Origin: Candidatus Metalachnospira gallinarum
GTDB taxonomy: Bacteria > Bacillota > Clostridia > Lachnospirales > Anaerotignaceae
NCBI GenBank assembly: GCA_904378045.1
Contig: CAJFHC010000012.1
Location: 1-42,798, forward strand
Length of the DNA: 42,798 nt
Direction of reading: 5' to 3'
Positions 17,606 through 25,793 of this stretch are shown here, piece by piece. Position numbers and translations under genes: made by a program. The notes under the pieces were generated by a model, which saw nothing but the letters and a program-made list of their open reading frames with translations, ran no database searches and had not been told where the DNA came from. The stretch's first letter is position 1. Every line of letters starts with the position of its first letter.

Positions 17606-18328
17606 TTATTTCATCTCTTTAAGTACCGTAAGCACGAATTTAGGCAGTTTCATCATACGCTTGATCCTTGTCGGCTGGGTTATGAGCCTATAAAACCACT
17701 CAAGGCCAAGGCGGCAGAATATTTTAGGCGCGCGCTTAAGATTTCCGCTCATTACGTCGAAGCTGCCTCCTATTCCGATGGCGGCCTTTGCCCCGGTCAG
17801 CCTGAGATTATTATATATCCATTTTTCCTGCTTCGGAGAGCCGAGACCGACAAGAAGGAGCGACGGATGCGCCCTCTTTATGTCGGAAATAATGTTTCTT
17901 TCTTCTTTTTCGTTAAAATATCCGTTGTGTACGCCGACGATTTTAAGCCCAGGATATTTCGCCTTCATTCTCTCCGCCGCCTGATCAGCCACGCCGGGAG
18001 CTCCGCCGAAAAAGTAGACCGTATGCTCCGTAGCCCTTATCCTCTCGAAAATGCTCAGCACAAGGTCATATCCGGATACCCTCTCTTTAAGCGTTACGGG
18101 GCTGTATTTTGACGCCCATACCACTCCTACGCCGTCGGGAGTTACCATATCGGCGGCCTTGAGTATGCCCATAAGCTCCCTGTCCTTCCTTGCCTCCATA
18201 ACTATCTCCGGGTTTGGAGTACAGATTATATGCTGTCCGTTTTCTTCAAGCATCTCAACAACTCTGTCCGCCGCCTCTTTCATTGTGTATGTGTCAAAAG
18301 GCACCCCAAGAATAACTGTTTTTTTCAT
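17606..18328 (-). CDS. WecB/TagA/CpsF-family glycosyltransferase
   Basis: A 240-residue GT26 glycosyltransferase. Family motifs are present: CTPNPEIVMEA (about residues 36-46), ADMVTPDGVGVVWASK, FFGGAPG, GLGSPKQEKWI and GIGGSFDVMSG. TagA adds ManNAc to undecaprenyl-PP-GlcNAc, the committed step of wall teichoic acid linkage units; CsaB-linked homologues contribute to secondary wall polymers. It lacks membrane helices and probably associates with the membrane surface through its basic C-terminal tail. The ATG at 18328 follows an AAGGGGG site by about 7 nt. Last gene of the seven-gene operon beginning with murJ, 35 nt after the csaB fusion. Confidence 0.92.
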   Translation of the reverse strand: MKKTVILGVPFDTYTMKEAADRVVEMLEENGQHIICTPNPEIVMEARKDRELMGILKAADMVTPDGVGVVWASKYSPVTLKERVSGYDLVLSIFERIRATEHTVYFFGGAPGVADQAAERMKAKYPGLKIVGVHNGYFNEKEERNIISDIKRAHPSLLLVGLGSPKQEKWIYNNLRLTGAKAAIGIGGSFDVMSGNLKRAPKIFCRLGLEWFYRLITQPTRIKRMMKLPKFVLTVLKEMK

Positions 18329-18363
18329 TTTTTAGCCCCCTTTCCGGCCGTCCGGAAGGCCGT

Positions 18364-20583
18364 TTACAAAAGCTGTTCAAGATATTTTTCGTTAAGCCTT
18401 GCCTTTTCTTCCAGCATAAGCGCCTTTACGTTAAGGCCGGCTACATATTTTTCCCTGTTAGACAGTACCTCTTCTATTTCGTCAAGCGTTCTTTCCACAT
18501 CTATGTTGCTGACGTTTCCTCCGCTTGGCATACCAAGCAGTTTAAGATAGCTGTTGATTTTAGGGTCATAGGCGAATCCGACTATTGGCACCCTCTGCTT
18601 TGTGGCGAAAATAAGTGTGTGAAGCCTCATACTCAGGATAAGGTCCATCTTTCCGATCATTCCCATTATTTCCTTCGGCGAATAGTTTTTATCAAGTATA
18701 TAGGCTTTGTTTTTCATCATCGACATAACGCATTCGCTTATATCCTTGTCATTGGGGTTATGCATTACGATAAAGACGATGTTTTTATCAAACTCATCGT
18801 GTATCCTGTCGCAGATGTCAGCGAATTTCTGTATAAAGTCCTCATCGTTTTTCCAGTTCCTTACCGATATCCCTATGAGTCCCTTATCGGATGGTATTCC
18901 GGCTTCAAAAATAAGTCTTTCCGCCCTTTCCTCCGTAACCGATGACATGGTAAAGACCGGATCGGCCGTTACAAAAAGCCTGTCGCCGGGTATTCCCATG
19001 GCCTCGAGCTCTTTCTTGGAGTCTTCTTCCCTGAGAGTTATTATATCCGCCTTGCTTACGACTCGTTTTACCATTTTGCGGTTATGATCTCGGGAAACGG
19101 GGCCTATTCCGTTGGCGTAAAGCATCACTTTTTTGCGCATTATCTTCGCCCATTCTATAATAAAAAGATAATACATCAGCGAACGGGTGCTTGTCGTGTC
19201 CTGAAGCAGAGAACCGCCTCCGCTTAAAAGTATATCGCATTTCTTTATCTCATACAGGACTTTGAAAAAATCGAATCTTGATACAACGTCTTTAAAGCCG
19301 TATTTCTGCGTCGTCTCTTTCGGATCTCTTGAAAGGACTGTAATATGGATGTTTTTATCCATTTTGCATATATTTTCATAAATAGTCGTAAGTATGGCCT
19401 CGTCGCCGCTGTTGTTGAAACCGTAATATCCTGACATAAGTATTCTTCTGCCATGGCTCTCGCAGTACGCGTCATCGTATGCCCTTACACAGTCGTCAGC
19501 CATTTTGCTGACCGAATAGTATTGGAATATTACGCTTCTGCCGTATTCGCCGAGGGACTTTCTCTCATCGTCTCCGGCTTTGAGAAGGGCTGTCACGTCC
19601 CTTATGAGAAGCTCCCCGCGCGACATTTCGCAGCCTCGGCAGCAGAAGTTGTTTTCCTGAGCCACCGGCAGCTTGTCTTCCGAAAAAATGCCGATATATC
19701 CCTCGTTTCCGGCTACGATAACGGGTTTTTCAGCCGACATAGCCTCAAGCGCCGCCCTTGATACGCCGACAAAAATGTCTCCGGCGGCGACTATTTTGTT
19801 TATATCGGTCCTCGCTCCGGTCATAACGACACACTGCCTGCCGAGCTTCTCGTTTACAATATCGGCCTTGGCCTTGAGCCTGTCGAATACGTTTCCGCCT
19901 CCGGCGATCAAAAACTGAACGCCGTCTATCTCTTCGCTTATGCGTTCCGCGCAGTCGATGAGCTGCTCGGCGACCATCGCCCTGTCCTCGTCCATCCTGC
20001 TGACATAAGACACTATGGGGTGAGAGCTGTCCAGTGAAAATTCTTTTATTATTTCCTCCCCCGATACATCCGGAGAGAACTTATCCGTGTCAATACCGTT
20101 TATGGTAACGTAAATATCCTTTTCCTTGGTATTATAGTTATCCATAAGATATTGCTTTATGTCCTCGCTGACGGCTATGACCTTCTGTCCCCAGTTTGTG
20201 AGATATTTGAGCCCGTTTGAGGTATTAAATACCCAATGGGCGCTGGTGACAAAGGTAAAATCCATTGAATGATGAAGTATTCCCGTTATAAAGCCCGGTA
20301 TTCTCGCGTGGGAATGGACTATATCAATTTTTTCCTCTGATATTATCTTTCTCAGAAGTCTCAGGGAAGTAAGGACCTTGGCTATATTTTTTGTATTGAG
20401 AGGCACATTATAATGCTTTATTCCAGCCTGCGTGAGCTCGTCAACGTACACTCCGCCGTTGGACGCCACGGAAACGTCGTATCCTCTTTTTTTGAGCTCC
20501 TTTGAAAGCTCTACGATATGCGTTTCCGCTCCGCCGATGTTGAGCCCCATTGTTGTCATAAGTATTTTATACTTTTTACCCAT
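18364..20583 (-). CDS. csaB: GT4 glycosyltransferase fused to CsaB polysaccharide pyruvyltransferase
   Basis: A 739-residue two-domain protein. Residues 1-375 are a GT4 (GT-B fold) transferase: GLNIGGAETHI, VHSHARIPG, INGIDTDKF, SYVSRMDEDR and VSRAALEAMSAEKPVI. A Cys-rich turn FCCRGC sits near 313-318. Residues 380-739 are CsaB-like: ILMSGYYGFNNSGDEA (381-396), LLSGGGSLLQD (452-462), a PVF-type acceptor region, and SMRLHTLIFA toward the end. CsaB transfers pyruvate from PEP to wall polysaccharide, creating ligands for SLH-domain proteins. Fusion would couple sugar addition with pyruvylation. No frameshift or internal RBS is apparent between the domains. RBS AAGGAG is 9 nt from the ATG. Confidence 0.92.
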   Translation of the reverse strand: MGKKYKILMTTMGLNIGGAETHIVELSKELKKRGYDVSVASNGGVYVDELTQAGIKHYNVPLNTKNIAKVLTSLRLLRKIISEEKIDIVHSHARIPGFITGILHHSMDFTFVTSAHWVFNTSNGLKYLTNWGQKVIAVSEDIKQYLMDNYNTKEKDIYVTINGIDTDKFSPDVSGEEIIKEFSLDSSHPIVSYVSRMDEDRAMVAEQLIDCAERISEEIDGVQFLIAGGGNVFDRLKAKADIVNEKLGRQCVVMTGARTDINKIVAAGDIFVGVSRAALEAMSAEKPVIVAGNEGYIGIFSEDKLPVAQENNFCCRGCEMSRGELLIRDVTALLKAGDDERKSLGEYGRSVIFQYYSVSKMADDCVRAYDDAYCESHGRRILMSGYYGFNNSGDEAILTTIYENICKMDKNIHITVLSRDPKETTQKYGFKDVVSRFDFFKVLYEIKKCDILLSGGGSLLQDTTSTRSLMYYLFIIEWAKIMRKKVMLYANGIGPVSRDHNRKMVKRVVSKADIITLREEDSKKELEAMGIPGDRLFVTADPVFTMSSVTEERAERLIFEAGIPSDKGLIGISVRNWKNDEDFIQKFADICDRIHDEFDKNIVFIVMHNPNDKDISECVMSMMKNKAYILDKNYSPKEIMGMIGKMDLILSMRLHTLIFATKQRVPIVGFAYDPKINSYLKLLGMPSGGNVSNIDVERTLDEIEEVLSNREKYVAGLNVKALMLEEKARLNEKYLEQLL

Positions 20584-20610
20584 TTGTACGCGCTCCTTCT
20601 GAAAGCCGTT

Positions 20611-21087
20611 TTACATATTTATACCGGTTATAGTGGCGGTGCAGTCCGCGTATTTGGTATATATCTTTCTGTTTGAGTTTACGCAAAGCTCATAGGTTCT
20701 GTCGATAAAATATACTCCGTCGGTCTGAGAAGCCTGAGCCTCCAGCGTTACTACGGCGTCGTACCTGTTTTCCACTGTGCCGTCGACGGTCTGTCCGTCA
20801 ATGGTATAAAAAGGCTCCACGGCGTCCTTCCATTCGATATTTGTTATTGTTCCTATGGCTTTGCCGGATGTATAGTCGAACACCGTATCTCCTGCCTGAA
20901 GATTGTTGAACGCATAATCCCTGAGGGATTCTATTGTCATTTCATATGAGACAGTCTCCAAGGACGTGTTCGTGCTCGTTTTCTCAAGCCCTCTGAACTT
21001 ATATACCGCTCCGGCTATAAGCACGACTATTACGACAATGACAACAGCGTCTATTATGTTGAATTTTCCTTTTTTTCTTATGGCCAT
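20611..21087 (-). CDS. DUF4330 membrane-anchored protein (copy 2)
   Basis: A 158-residue protein with a short basic N-terminus (MAIRKKGKFNIID), one transmembrane helix (about 13-32) and an extracytoplasmic beta-rich domain. The NIID(A/V)-VV-hydrophobic beginning and YEMTIESLRDY-NNLQAGDTVFD pattern fit DUF4330, whose function is unknown. The domain spans AGDTVFDYTSGKAIGTI, resembling a permuted hammerhead or lipoyl-like fold by eye only. It is a diverged tandem paralogue of the next gene upstream, 15 nt away, and lies between two glycosyltransferase genes, suggesting a role in polymer assembly or export. Confidence 0.8.
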   Translation of the reverse strand: MAIRKKGKFNIIDAVVIVVIVVLIAGAVYKFRGLEKTSTNTSLETVSYEMTIESLRDYAFNNLQAGDTVFDYTSGKAIGTITNIEWKDAVEPFYTIDGQTVDGTVENRYDAVVTLEAQASQTDGVYFIDRTYELCVNSNRKIYTKYADCTATITGINM

Positions 21088-21102
21088 CGTTTATGCCCTC
21101 CC

Positions 21103-21576
21103 TTACCTGTTGATCTCCACGACATAGCCTTCTCCGGCGTAGCCTTCGCCTTTAACGAATATTTCCGTGCCGGCTCTGACGATGAACTGTCCGTCAACGG
21201 CGAATGAGGAATCCGTTTCCGTCACGTCCGCCTCAACGGTTATGACTACGGTATTATGCGAAGGGTCGGCGGAATCGACAAATCTGTTGTTTTCGTAATC
21301 CGGCGTTATTTTTGTATAGGGCTTGACCTCAAAGTCAACGACCTTTCCCATGTGATAGTTTTTTGTGTTTTCCGTCAGGTCGTCGCCTATCCTTATATAG
21401 TTTTCCATTCCGGGCGTTGTTTCGTTAAGCTCGATCTTATATGTGAGCTTTTTCGTAGCTGCCGCGGTTTCTCCCCTGTTAAGAAAAACATAGGCGGCTA
21501 TAACAACGCAGGCCACTATGACCACTATAACGACGTCAAAAAAATTGATCCTGAATTTTTTATTATTTTCAGCCAT
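21103..21576 (-). CDS. DUF4330 membrane-anchored protein (copy 1)
   Basis: A 157-residue protein of the same plan as its neighbour: N-terminal FRINFFDVVIVVIVAC helix (residues 8-30), then an outer domain with IRIGDDLTENTKNYHMGKV (matching the paralogue's AGDTVFDYTSGKAIGTI) and a C-terminal FIVRAGTEIFVKGEGYAG. Overall identity between the two is low, so duplication is old or the pair forms a hetero-oligomer. The ATG at 21576 has GAGGTG 7 nt upstream; the gap to the GT4 gene is 11 nt. Function unknown; the position within a wall-polymer operon is the only clue. Confidence 0.8.
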   Translation of the reverse strand: MAENNKKFRINFFDVVIVVIVACVVIAAYVFLNRGETAAATKKLTYKIELNETTPGMENYIRIGDDLTENTKNYHMGKVVDFEVKPYTKITPDYENNRFVDSADPSHNTVVITVEADVTETDSSFAVDGQFIVRAGTEIFVKGEGYAGEGYVVEINR

Positions 21577-21587
21577 TTTCGCACCTC

Positions 21588-22700
21588 TTATTTATTCATT
21601 AGTTCGGTATAGACCTTTTCTATGTTGCCGGCGTATATCTCCGCCGTAAATTTCTCGTTGAAAATCTCCACTGAGCGCTTTTGCATATAGGAGTATACTT
21701 CCCTGTCGTCCATAAGTTTTTTCATATATTTCGCCAGATCGCCGCTGTCCCTGAGCTTGAAAATATATCCGTTCTCGCCGTGGGTTATGACGCCGGGATT
21801 TCCGCCGTAGTTGCTTACGACGGCCGGTATTCCGAGGCTCATTCCCTCCAGCAGGGAAAGGCTCGTCGCTTCCGTGCCGAAGGAGGCGTTTACCTGTATG
21901 TCAAGTATGCTCAATATTTCATTCACGTTATTTACAAATCCGGTGAATATTATATTTTTCTCAAGTCCCTTTTCTTTTACCGTCCTTTTCAGGCTGTCCT
22001 CAAGAGAACCGGTGCCGATGATAAGGACCTTAAGATTTTTGTTTGTCTCAAGTATTTTTTCCGCCGCCTCGATAAGATAGATATGGCCCTTTACATCCTC
22101 TATCCTGGCCATTATGCCGGCGGTAAAATCTCCGTCCTCTATGCCGTACTTTTCCCTCAGCGCCCTGACCGTAGCCTCGCCGGCTCTTTTCTGCGGTTCA
22201 ACTCCGTTTAAAATGACCCTTACAGCCGAAGGCTTTATTCCGGTATCGGTCAGATTTTCCTTTGCCGCCTCAGCCACGGCTATGATAGCGTCGGAGTAAT
22301 GCATATTCACGGCTCCGTTTATGACCTTTCCGAGCCCCTTGCTTATTTTCGGGCTGACGGGGAAAACCGAATGTCTTGTATATACGACCTTTTTGCCGCA
22401 CTGTCTCGCGGCAATTCTTCCGCTCATATTTCCGTGGGTGTGGACTATATCGCATCCGGAGGACTTTATTATTTTTTTCAGCTTTTTAATGCCCTCAAGG
22501 CTGAGGGACTTTTCGGCTATGCCGTCGGTTTCTATTGTTTTTATGCCCAGCCTGTTTATCTCCGGTATGAGAAGGCTTCCCGTGGGGACAACGACCCTTA
22601 CCTGAAATCTGCTCCTGTCAAAATATTTAAGGAAAGTCAGGACGCATCTTCCCGCGCCACCTATATTGCTGTCGCTTATTATATTCAGAACCTTTATCAT
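21588..22700 (-). CDS. GT4-family glycosyltransferase
   Basis: A 370-residue GT-B transferase. The N-terminal domain has the GT4 glycine loop in SDSNIGGAGRCVL and VHTHGNMSGRIAA; the C-terminal nucleotide-sugar domain carries MARIEDVKGH, GTGSLEDSLK, FTGFVNNVNEIL and the EX7E-type signature in FGTEATSLSLLEGMSLGIP. It likely adds a hexose to a lipid-linked repeat unit at the inner membrane face. It begins two nt after the stop of the O-antigen-ligase-like gene, with the GGAGG RBS inside that gene's end. Donor and acceptor cannot be predicted. Confidence 0.9.
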   Translation of the reverse strand: MIKVLNIISDSNIGGAGRCVLTFLKYFDRSRFQVRVVVPTGSLLIPEINRLGIKTIETDGIAEKSLSLEGIKKLKKIIKSSGCDIVHTHGNMSGRIAARQCGKKVVYTRHSVFPVSPKISKGLGKVINGAVNMHYSDAIIAVAEAAKENLTDTGIKPSAVRVILNGVEPQKRAGEATVRALREKYGIEDGDFTAGIMARIEDVKGHIYLIEAAEKILETNKNLKVLIIGTGSLEDSLKRTVKEKGLEKNIIFTGFVNNVNEILSILDIQVNASFGTEATSLSLLEGMSLGIPAVVSNYGGNPGVITHGENGYIFKLRDSGDLAKYMKKLMDDREVYSYMQKRSVEIFNEKFTAEIYAGNIEKVYTELMNK

Positions 22701-22702
22701 AA

Positions 22703-24121
22703 TTATTCCTCCCTGAGGGCGCCGATGTTGGCGTAAAGCATGGAAATCGCCAGCACGGCCCAGAACATAAGCATAACTCTGTAGTTATAAAACGTATAGT
22801 CAAACAGGCTCTGCACAAGGAAACCGCATAGAGCCGAGATCGAGCCTATAACAAATATCCTTTCGCCCTTCGCCCGGTTTTTGAGCCCTATGGAACATGT
22901 CTTGAGGGCGCGGTACAAAACGGCAAGAAATACTATCTCCCCGCATATTCCGGAATCGCACATCACCTGAAGATAGAGGTTATGCGAATGGGGAGCCATA
23001 ACGGAGTCGTAGGCGTAGGACGGGTATACCATATTGAACGCCGATGTTCCGGGGCCTATTCCGCACAGCCAGTAGTCCTTGAGCATGCTGAGCGTTCCCA
23101 TATAGATATAAAATCTGTAGCTCGTCGAGGAGTCGGACATATTTCCGATGCTCATAAACCTGTTCAATATCGTCTCCGGAAGAACGAAGGGCATAATCAG
23201 CAGGCCGAGTATTATGAGAAGCACAAATCTTCTGTCCAGCAATATCAAAAATACCATAGCCGCAAAAAGTATGCCGAGCCAGCATCCCCTTGAATATGTC
23301 AGGATCAGGCAGAGCATAAGTATACAGCCGACTATAAAATAGAATCCTTTTTTAAGTATTCCCCTGGCGTCAAAGAAAAAAGCCACCACAAAGGGGATCG
23401 TCAGCAGGAAATACTCTCCGAGCACGTTGGGGTTTTCCAGAGTCGAGTATACTCTGAATCCAATATCGGAAAACATCTCCGTATCGACCCAGTTTCCGCT
23501 GAACTTTGAAGGAAACAGGTATTGATAAAATCCGTAAAACGCTATGAGCACGCCGAAGCAAACAAAACAGAACGTAAGCCGCCTGAGCTGTTTTTTTGTC
23601 TCCACCGCGTTTATAACGACAAAATAGAACAGTATGAACGCCGTTGTAAGCATTCCTCCAAGCAGGCTTCCCCTTACGTCCACCGACGTGAACGTAGTTA
23701 AAAAGTATACCAAAGCGTATATAAACACAAATTTATTCACCGGGAAGTAACGCAGTCTGTAATCCCTCTCGCAAAAGAGCTTAAGCGCGAGCGACAAAAA
23801 GCCGAGGCATACAAGTCCGAGCACCGCCATGGTCGGAAGAGCCGGAGCAAGCACCATCGCCAGAAAGCTCCACAGCAGAGGCATTTTGAATATGCTTCCC
23901 TCAAGGAGCTTAGTAAGCCTGAGCTTTTCAAATATAATCCTGAAAATGTTTACGATCCCATAAAATATCCTTACCAGCACGCTTTTTTCTTCTCCTTCGG
24001 GAGAACATCTCTCCGTAAGGAATCCGCCGATTATGCGGCTTTTTTCAAACTGGCCGGAAAACCATCCCGCTATTGAAGCGAATAAATTATAAACAATGCT
24101 GTTTTTTATTATGTCGCCCAA
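22703..24121 (-). CDS. O-antigen ligase/polymerase-like membrane protein (Wzy_C)
   Basis: A 472-residue polytopic protein with about 11-12 hydrophobic helices. The Wzy_C/WaaL signature is the stretch with YSRGCWLGI, the large outer loop (about residues 310-385) containing TSYRFYIYMG, GIGPGTSAF and APHSHNLYLQVMCDSGI; the H-N pair in that last motif is the catalytic region in WaaL-type ligases. In Gram-positive bacteria such proteins polymerise or ligate wall glycans. The start is TTG at 24121, preceded by GGAGGAG 6 nt upstream; the gene begins 3 nt after the murJ stop, so the pair is tightly coupled. An unusual 60-residue soluble N-terminal part precedes the membrane region. Confidence 0.88.
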   Translation of the reverse strand: MGDIIKNSIVYNLFASIAGWFSGQFEKSRIIGGFLTERCSPEGEEKSVLVRIFYGIVNIFRIIFEKLRLTKLLEGSIFKMPLLWSFLAMVLAPALPTMAVLGLVCLGFLSLALKLFCERDYRLRYFPVNKFVFIYALVYFLTTFTSVDVRGSLLGGMLTTAFILFYFVVINAVETKKQLRRLTFCFVCFGVLIAFYGFYQYLFPSKFSGNWVDTEMFSDIGFRVYSTLENPNVLGEYFLLTIPFVVAFFFDARGILKKGFYFIVGCILMLCLILTYSRGCWLGILFAAMVFLILLDRRFVLLIILGLLIMPFVLPETILNRFMSIGNMSDSSTSYRFYIYMGTLSMLKDYWLCGIGPGTSAFNMVYPSYAYDSVMAPHSHNLYLQVMCDSGICGEIVFLAVLYRALKTCSIGLKNRAKGERIFVIGSISALCGFLVQSLFDYTFYNYRVMLMFWAVLAISMLYANIGALREE

Positions 24122-24124
24122 CTG

Positions 24125-25705
24125 TTACTCCTCCGTTCCGTTTCTTTTTCTGCCAAGTATGTTTTTAACAAAGTCAAAGGCGGCCTGCGCCTCGTAAAGT
24201 CTTATTATCCTGCTCATAATGATATATACGGCCATTCCGACAATAACAAGAACGGCTATCACCGCTATTTTTATCATCAGGCCTGAACCCGCGTCCCAGA
24301 GCGCGTTTCTCATCGGAACTATAACCGCCGTCATAACAGCGGCGCAGAATATCATTTTTATTATAGAGCCCGCGAAATGGTTAGTGTCCCTGTCCTTAAA
24401 ACGCTTTCTCAATGGCACATAGAGAGCCAGCCCGTATACCGTCGATGATATGGCCGAGGCAAGCGCGAGTCCCGCCACCTCCATCCTGTCGACAAGAAGT
24501 CCGCACAGAACGACATTGACGATTATAGAGACTATTCCCGCTATAAACGGTATCCTTCCGTTCTGCTCGGCGTAAAACGCCCTTGATATTATGGTCTGCA
24601 TTCCATAGCCGAACATTCCAAGCGAGAAGAAGAACAAAGCCCTGCTTGTTATCGACACGTCAAAGGCCGTAAACGCACCCCTCTGGTACACGATGGAGAT
24701 AACCGGCTCCGAAAGAGCCATAACGCCTGCCGTCATCGGTATTATGAGATAGGAAAGTATCCTTACCGTCATTATTACCGTATCAAAAACGGAACCGTTC
24801 TCATCGTTGGCCGTCATCCTTGAAAGTCTGGGGAAAATGACGTTCGCCACGGACAGGACCACAACTCCAACGATTATAGTATAAAGGTTGTTGGCGTAAT
24901 CTATGGCCGAAATGCCCGCTCCGTTATAAAGATCGGAGGCGAACCTTGTGTTTATCGTTATGTTTATCGGCTGCACCCACGTTCCGACCATTACCGGAAG
25001 CATCAGTATGAGCACCTTTTTTATGCTGTCGTCCTCCCTGAATTTAAAGGACGGGCGGTATCTGTATCCCTTTTTGTGAAGGGACGGCACCTGCATAACC
25101 GCCTGCATAGCCCATCCGATTAGAAAAGCGGCGGCAAGGCCGTATATGCCCATGGAGTCATTAAAGAAAAGATAATATATTATTATTATTCCGTTTGATA
25201 CGATGCTCAGAGCCGCCGGTATGGTAAACTCCTCAAAGGACTGGAGTATTCCGACAAACGAATACGCTATTCCTGTAAAAACAACAGTCGGAAACATAAC
25301 GTAAAGCAGTTTCGTCGCCAGCGATTTTGTCGCCGGATCCAGTTCCTTCGCGAAAAGATCCGTGAACTGGCTGCCAAAAAGCATTCCGACTATTGTTAAT
25401 ACAGCAGTAACGAGAAAAATTATTGTAATAAATTTGTTTGAGAAGTCAAAGGCGGATTTTTTTCCTTTTTTCTCAAGGCTCTCATTAAAAATAGGTATGA
25501 AACTGGCGGAAATCGCCGACGCGAATATGGCGTCGAAAAAGACCCTCGGAATACGGCTTGCGGTCTGAAAAGCGATGGCCTCCATCCCCGAGCCGTAGTT
25601 GGAGGCGAGGAGCATTTCCCTCACCAGTCCGAGTATTTTACCGACCAGGGTGATTATCATCATTGTTGTAGCCGCTCTGACTGTTCTTTCGTTACTGTCC
25701 GACAT
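24125..25705 (-). CDS. murJ: MurJ-type lipid II / polysaccharide flippase
   Basis: A 526-residue MVN/MurJ-family MOP exporter with about 14 transmembrane helices. Characteristic are LGLVREMLLASNYG (residues 26-39), the helix 2 Arg/Ser region SRIPRVFFDAIFASAISASFIPIF, and AISAIDYANNLYTI. MurJ moves lipid II outward; because this copy leads an operon of polymer genes and murJ is often duplicated in Clostridia, it could instead flip the lipid-linked unit of that polymer. ATG 25705 has GAGGT 8 nt upstream. First gene of a seven-gene run to 17606 with gaps of 2-35 nt. Confidence 0.9.
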   Translation of the reverse strand: MSDSNERTVRAATTMMIITLVGKILGLVREMLLASNYGSGMEAIAFQTASRIPRVFFDAIFASAISASFIPIFNESLEKKGKKSAFDFSNKFITIIFLVTAVLTIVGMLFGSQFTDLFAKELDPATKSLATKLLYVMFPTVVFTGIAYSFVGILQSFEEFTIPAALSIVSNGIIIIYYLFFNDSMGIYGLAAAFLIGWAMQAVMQVPSLHKKGYRYRPSFKFREDDSIKKVLILMLPVMVGTWVQPINITINTRFASDLYNGAGISAIDYANNLYTIIVGVVVLSVANVIFPRLSRMTANDENGSVFDTVIMTVRILSYLIIPMTAGVMALSEPVISIVYQRGAFTAFDVSITSRALFFFSLGMFGYGMQTIISRAFYAEQNGRIPFIAGIVSIIVNVVLCGLLVDRMEVAGLALASAISSTVYGLALYVPLRKRFKDRDTNHFAGSIIKMIFCAAVMTAVIVPMRNALWDAGSGLMIKIAVIAVLVIVGMAVYIIMSRIIRLYEAQAAFDFVKNILGRKRNGTEE

Positions 25706-25737
25706 AGTTTCATACCTCGTTAAAATTTTATATCAAT

Positions 25738-25791
25738 GCGGCTCCCGCTTTTTCAGCGGGCAGCCGCCCCTGCGTTCATCCTTTGGAACGC
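25738..25791 (-). terminator. Two GC-rich hairpins between the glycosidase and murJ
   Basis: Stem 1: gcggctcccgct (25738-25749) pairs with agcggg and agccgc (25755-25767) around a single bulged C, an unusually stable 12-bp hairpin. Stem 2: gcgttc (25772-25777) with gaacgc (25786-25791). Neither is followed by a real T-run, so they are weak terminators at best; they could protect or attenuate the transcript entering murJ. TTGATATAAAAT follows and may contain a -10. Confidence 0.5.
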
Positions 25792-25793
25792 TC

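Noticed and set aside
18364..20583. CsaB fusion as an artefact of a frameshift joining two genes
   Set aside because: The frame is continuous with no truncated motif, and a linker of about 10 residues joins two complete domains with all key motifs.
20611..21576. The two DUF4330 genes as halves of a single split gene
   Set aside because: Each has its own N-terminal basic segment, membrane helix, RBS and full-length domain.
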